Source of the DNA: Rhodamnia argentea
Lineage: Eukaryota; Streptophyta; Magnoliopsida; Myrtales; Myrtaceae
Direction of reading: 5' to 3'
Length of the DNA stretch: 64,000 nt
NCBI RefSeq assembly: GCF_020921035.1
Contig: NC_063156.1
Coordinates: 21,500,283-21,564,282 of the forward strand
Below the pieces are notes generated by a model. That model saw nothing but the letters and a program-made list of their open reading frames with translations. It did no database searches and had not been told where the DNA came from. Positions 61,401 to 64,000 of the stretch are shown in pieces; position 1 is the stretch's first letter; each line of letters begins with the position of its first letter. The position numbers and the translations under genes are program-made.

Positions 61401-62191
61401 AGGAAAGTGGTCATGGTGCGTTATGTGTGTACTTTTTGTGGTGGAGTCTAACTTTTGGGGACATGATAGGACCCAATAATCACGTTTTCTACGACATGCT
61501 AAACCTATCAGTTCATATTATGCATCTAATTTGAGCTGCTTATTTAATTGAAAATATTTCTTTTCCTTGCTAAGTAGAGAAACTCATGTTCAAAAGGTTG
61601 GGAGGTGCTATTACCCACTTACAAACAAACTACAAACGGTATTAGCATCAGAAGTTTGAACGATAATGCCTTGGTAATTGTCAACTAGTTGGTATAACTT
61701 GACAACTCTTATTCTTCTTCTTAAATTTAATTTTGCAATAGGATAAAGTTCATGAGGAAGTTCTTAAGCTGTTTTTGTCTCAATAACCACTTTAAAGGCT
61801 TAGCCAGAGAAAAAGATGCACGATTTCTAGTAATTCTAGAAGGGTTCAATCACCGGGTCCTAGTAGAATCCATGCAGATGAACTTGTGGGATATATAGGT
61901 AGTGCAAGGAGCATAAAACATTCATCACTGGCAGATTGAAGCAGTAACTTTTTTGAAGTTTCTATAAGAATTCCCCCTGGGGACTTGTCTAAGAATATTA
62001 AGTCATTTCTGCATTATATTTGATCTATAATCAATCTGAGTTGTTATTTGTAGTTTTGGTCACTTCATACTGATACTGACTTGCCGACACAGGCATGCTG
62101 CATTCTGTTGTCTTCTTCTTAGATACCAGAGTTGTATTAGCACAGACCTTTTCACCTACTGGTTTGAGGGCATATGCGCCAATTTTGAAAG
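58451..62191 (+). CDS. ATM: Serine/threonine protein kinase ATM, N-terminal part (gene runs off the window)
   Basis: Ten exons read here: 58451-58528, 58914-59022, 59127-59270, 59795-59956, 60050-60239, 60333-60489, 60568-60704, 60825-60912, 61312-61415, 62093-62191. They give 422 codons plus two bases. The protein starts MAATVTSRDVQEIISKLSSD, followed by KAKIREEGIKLLNIWL. This is the conserved N-terminus of plant ATM and includes the TAN motif region (about residues 16-36). Conserved stretches [45 protein letters not shown] and TYWFEGICANFER follow in the expected order. ATM is a PI3K-like kinase of nearly 3000 residues (3800 in Arabidopsis by some models) that senses double-strand breaks. 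Its helical-repeat N-terminus binds partners, and the kinase domain would lie far beyond the window. The next exon is not present between 62192 and 64000, where an LTR retrotransposon lies. Confidence 0.93.
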
Positions 62192-62825
62192 GTGCCTCAC
62201 GTTCTTTGGATTTCTAATTTTCCTCCCCTCCCCCCCACCCCCAATATATGCCTTTTTGTTATCACTGTCCACGTTTATGTTGCTTTCTTGCCCTACTACT
62301 CTGCATGTTTGAAAGCAATTCATTGTCCTACACCACATTATAGCAGTATTCCTGCTAAGGCAATTTTTGTCTATCATCTTTTTTGACTAATACGGTGTCA
62401 TTTCATTTTTAGCATGTTCTTTTGAGATGCTTCTGGACAGTTAGATGGTGAATGACTGAATGGTGCCTATTCTTTCTTCTGTCTGTAGAATGTTTACGCA
62501 ATAATTTGGTAATCTATTGAGTTCTGTGTTCTTCTGTTTTAATTAGCAGTCGTTGTGGCAGAACTGGTTGTGATACACTAATTTAATGTAGACGTTGTGG
62601 GGATTCATCAAGTGTAGTTTGTCTCACTGCGTGAATGTCTTTTGATGTTGCAACAGTAATAACTCCTTGTGAGTGCACAATAAAGCTTCAAGACTTTACC
62701 ACACCTTATAGAGGCTTGAGCCAAAGAATAATGCTTCATGTGGATTTCAAATAAATCAATGTCGAAAGGGCCATTCTCATTTTTCATTTGGCAGTAGTAT
62801 TCTTCACATGCACATCCGGCATGCA
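62192..62825. other. Start of ATM intron 10
   Basis: Intron sequence after the donor gtgcct at 62192. No further ATM exon could be read. A C-rich tract lies near 62222-62240. The LTR of a retrotransposon follows. Confidence 0.5.
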
Positions 62826-63291
62826 TGTATAACGGGCCTTAAGTTTGGGATCGACCCGCGGAGCGACTTAGGCGTCCTTTGGATCGGTGGAGCTCCTAAG
62901 CTCGGCCTTTTGTTGATGATTCACCTGGATCTTCGTAGGGAGAGGAAGTTCTAGAGAGAGGCTCTGGGACGAATGCTTTGTGATATTTGTTTTGTGGATG
63001 AGCAAAAGAGAAAGAGGACTCCCCTTTATATAGTAGGGGCCTTGAATTACAATCGTAGAATTCTATCTCATTTAATGGCTAAGATCGCACCTCCTATTTT
63101 CTCAACTACCGACATTAAATAGGAAGGTTCTAAAACACAAGGCAAATTACTGTCTCGCCCGTCCCCGGAACCTTGTAGAATATGGTAGAAAACCCTAGAC
63201 AAACTCTAGGGATCCAAGACATAGCAAGTCTTGGGGCATCTCTCGGCCATCTGCACGACCGGTTGGGACATGAAAACCTCAGCCTGTGTCA
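62826..63291 (-). repeat. 3' LTR of the retrotransposon in ATM
   Basis: A 466-bp segment starting TG and ending CA in plus orientation (tgtataacgggcc ... gcctgtgtca), directly followed by the polypurine tract. On the minus strand ctatataaagggg near 63024-63036 is a fitting LTR TATA box. The partner LTR is outside the window. Confidence 0.65.
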
Positions 63292-63970
63292 TTCTCCCCC
63301 ACCCATTTGAGCGCCGTCCTCGATGCTCTTGGCTCGGAGATGATTTCTGCAGCGGAATTTTTCTTTTGGCTGCCCGCATCCTTCTCTTGGATCGTCGGTT
63401 TCTTTTGTTGTTTGTTCTTTTGTCCACGAGAGCACTTTTTCTTCTGTTTTGGGACTTGAGGTTTCTTCGGTTTTTGATCGCTTCACGAGTCATCGGCGAC
63501 TCTTTCTCTGTCTTGGCCGCACCAATGTCTTCTAGCTCTAGTAATAGCTCATTGATCGGCAAAGTGTTTCGTTTTTTTGTGGGTAGCTCCCACTTTTCCT
63601 TGAGCATCTCCAAAGGTCGGGTCTTTGTGCTTGACTCAAGTGGTGCCTCAACTCTTGTTTTACTCTCCACGAGTCGGATCGTGTTGATGTTCTTTGTCTC
63701 TTTCACCCTATTGAACATTGTTGCAATCTATGGGCATTCGGGATCGTTGATGATGATCGATTTGGTTCTCGGATCAACCACACTAGCCTTGTCAAAGATG
63801 TCCATACCCGGTAAGAGATCACAATCGTCGAGCGGGATTACCTCGAAGTCGAGCTTTCCTTTCCAACCGCCGACTTGAATCTTGACTCCTCTAGCAATGC
63901 CATTAGCTAGCTTATCTTGTGAGTTGAGTGTCTTGAAGAAAGGTTTAGTGGGTTCCACGTGGAGTCCCAA
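63292..63970 (-). pseudogene. Gag-protease remnant of a Ty3-gypsy-like element
   Basis: The minus-strand frame 63728-63970 reads LGLHVEPTKP-like sequence, then VKIQVGGWKGKLDFEVIPLD and LLPGMDIFDK. This is the part after the active-site Asp of the retropepsin-like domain in gypsy polyproteins. An in-frame TAG stop (63728-63730) separates it from a Lys/Arg/Glu-rich stretch in the same frame (down to 63206, overrunning into the LTR). The catalytic triad itself would lie beyond the right edge of the window. There is no reverse transcriptase, RNase H or integrase before the LTR. Confidence 0.65.
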
Positions 63971-64000
63971 CCACTTGGCTGCTTCGCTTGAGAGGAATAG

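Larger units (their letters stand above)
62826..64000 (-). mobile_element. LTR retrotransposon inside the ATM gene (3' part, runs off the window)
   Basis: On the minus strand, coding sequence (63970 downward), a polypurine tract (63292-63304, gggtgggggagaa) and an LTR (62826-63291) follow in order. Coding remnants resemble the gag/protease region of Ty3-gypsy elements. Pol domains normally found between protease and the 3' LTR are absent, so this copy is either non-autonomous or deleted. The insertion shares no sequence with ATM. Confidence 0.75.

Noticed and set aside
62390-62470. Possible eleventh ATM exon after a ttttag acceptor
   Set aside because: No frame gives the conserved ATM continuation, and a stop follows quickly.

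Overview
This window is nuclear DNA from a flowering plant, most likely a woody eudicot. Six protein-coding genes have plant-type GT-AG introns and close matches to Arabidopsis families, and the spaces between them are AT-rich and full of transposons. The style of the dispersed repeats (arms carrying 'aaaccggtacaccYgtgacaaatttacc'-type units, and G+C-rich cores) reminds me of Myrtaceae such as Eucalyptus. That is an impression, not a proof.

Gene order: a plastid phosphoenolpyruvate/phosphate translocator (+, 2251-5951, 9 exons) converges on a CPRD49-type GDSL/SGNH esterase (-, 6656-9525, 6 exons). A MEMO1-family protein (+, 19865-23603, 8 exons) is followed by the mitochondrial Fe-S scaffold ISU1 (+, 24513-25840, 3 exons). 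Next comes the two-domain pantothenate kinase 2 (+, 32938-45134, 22 exons, 912 codons), a tRNA-Pro(UGG) (+, 45876-45947) and a Dof transcription factor of the DOF5.6/HCA2 type (-, 47074-48555, 2 exons). The window ends in the 5' part of the DNA-damage kinase ATM (+, from 58451, first 10 exons). I derived all exon chains by reading splice sites, and every chain keeps a continuous frame. The genes form no operon-like unit. They touch carbon metabolism, CoA synthesis, Fe-S assembly, vascular development and genome maintenance independently.

Between the genes is a dense mobile-element landscape. It includes a short LTR retrotransposon carrying only a broken gag gene, with primer-binding site, polypurine tract and LTRs still visible (10920-12427). 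There is a 396-bp Mutator-type inverted-repeat element with a perfect 9-bp target duplication (10138-10533), and a nested fold-back pair (12937-14235 with an insert at 13666-14182). A 4.6-kb hAT element with a ruined transposase (14460-19088) lies inside another fold-back repeat. Further fold-back or MITE-like elements lie at 27010-28390, 51034-51720, 52479-53106, 54314-54753 and 56346-57285. An LTR retrotransposon, apparently inside an ATM intron, has protease-like sequence lying directly against its 3' LTR.

I found no sign of a new multi-gene biological system. The observations most worth checking are the non-autonomous LTR elements, the nested insertions, a GC-AG intron and a duplicated splice donor in PANK2, and the element interrupting the 5' end of ATM.
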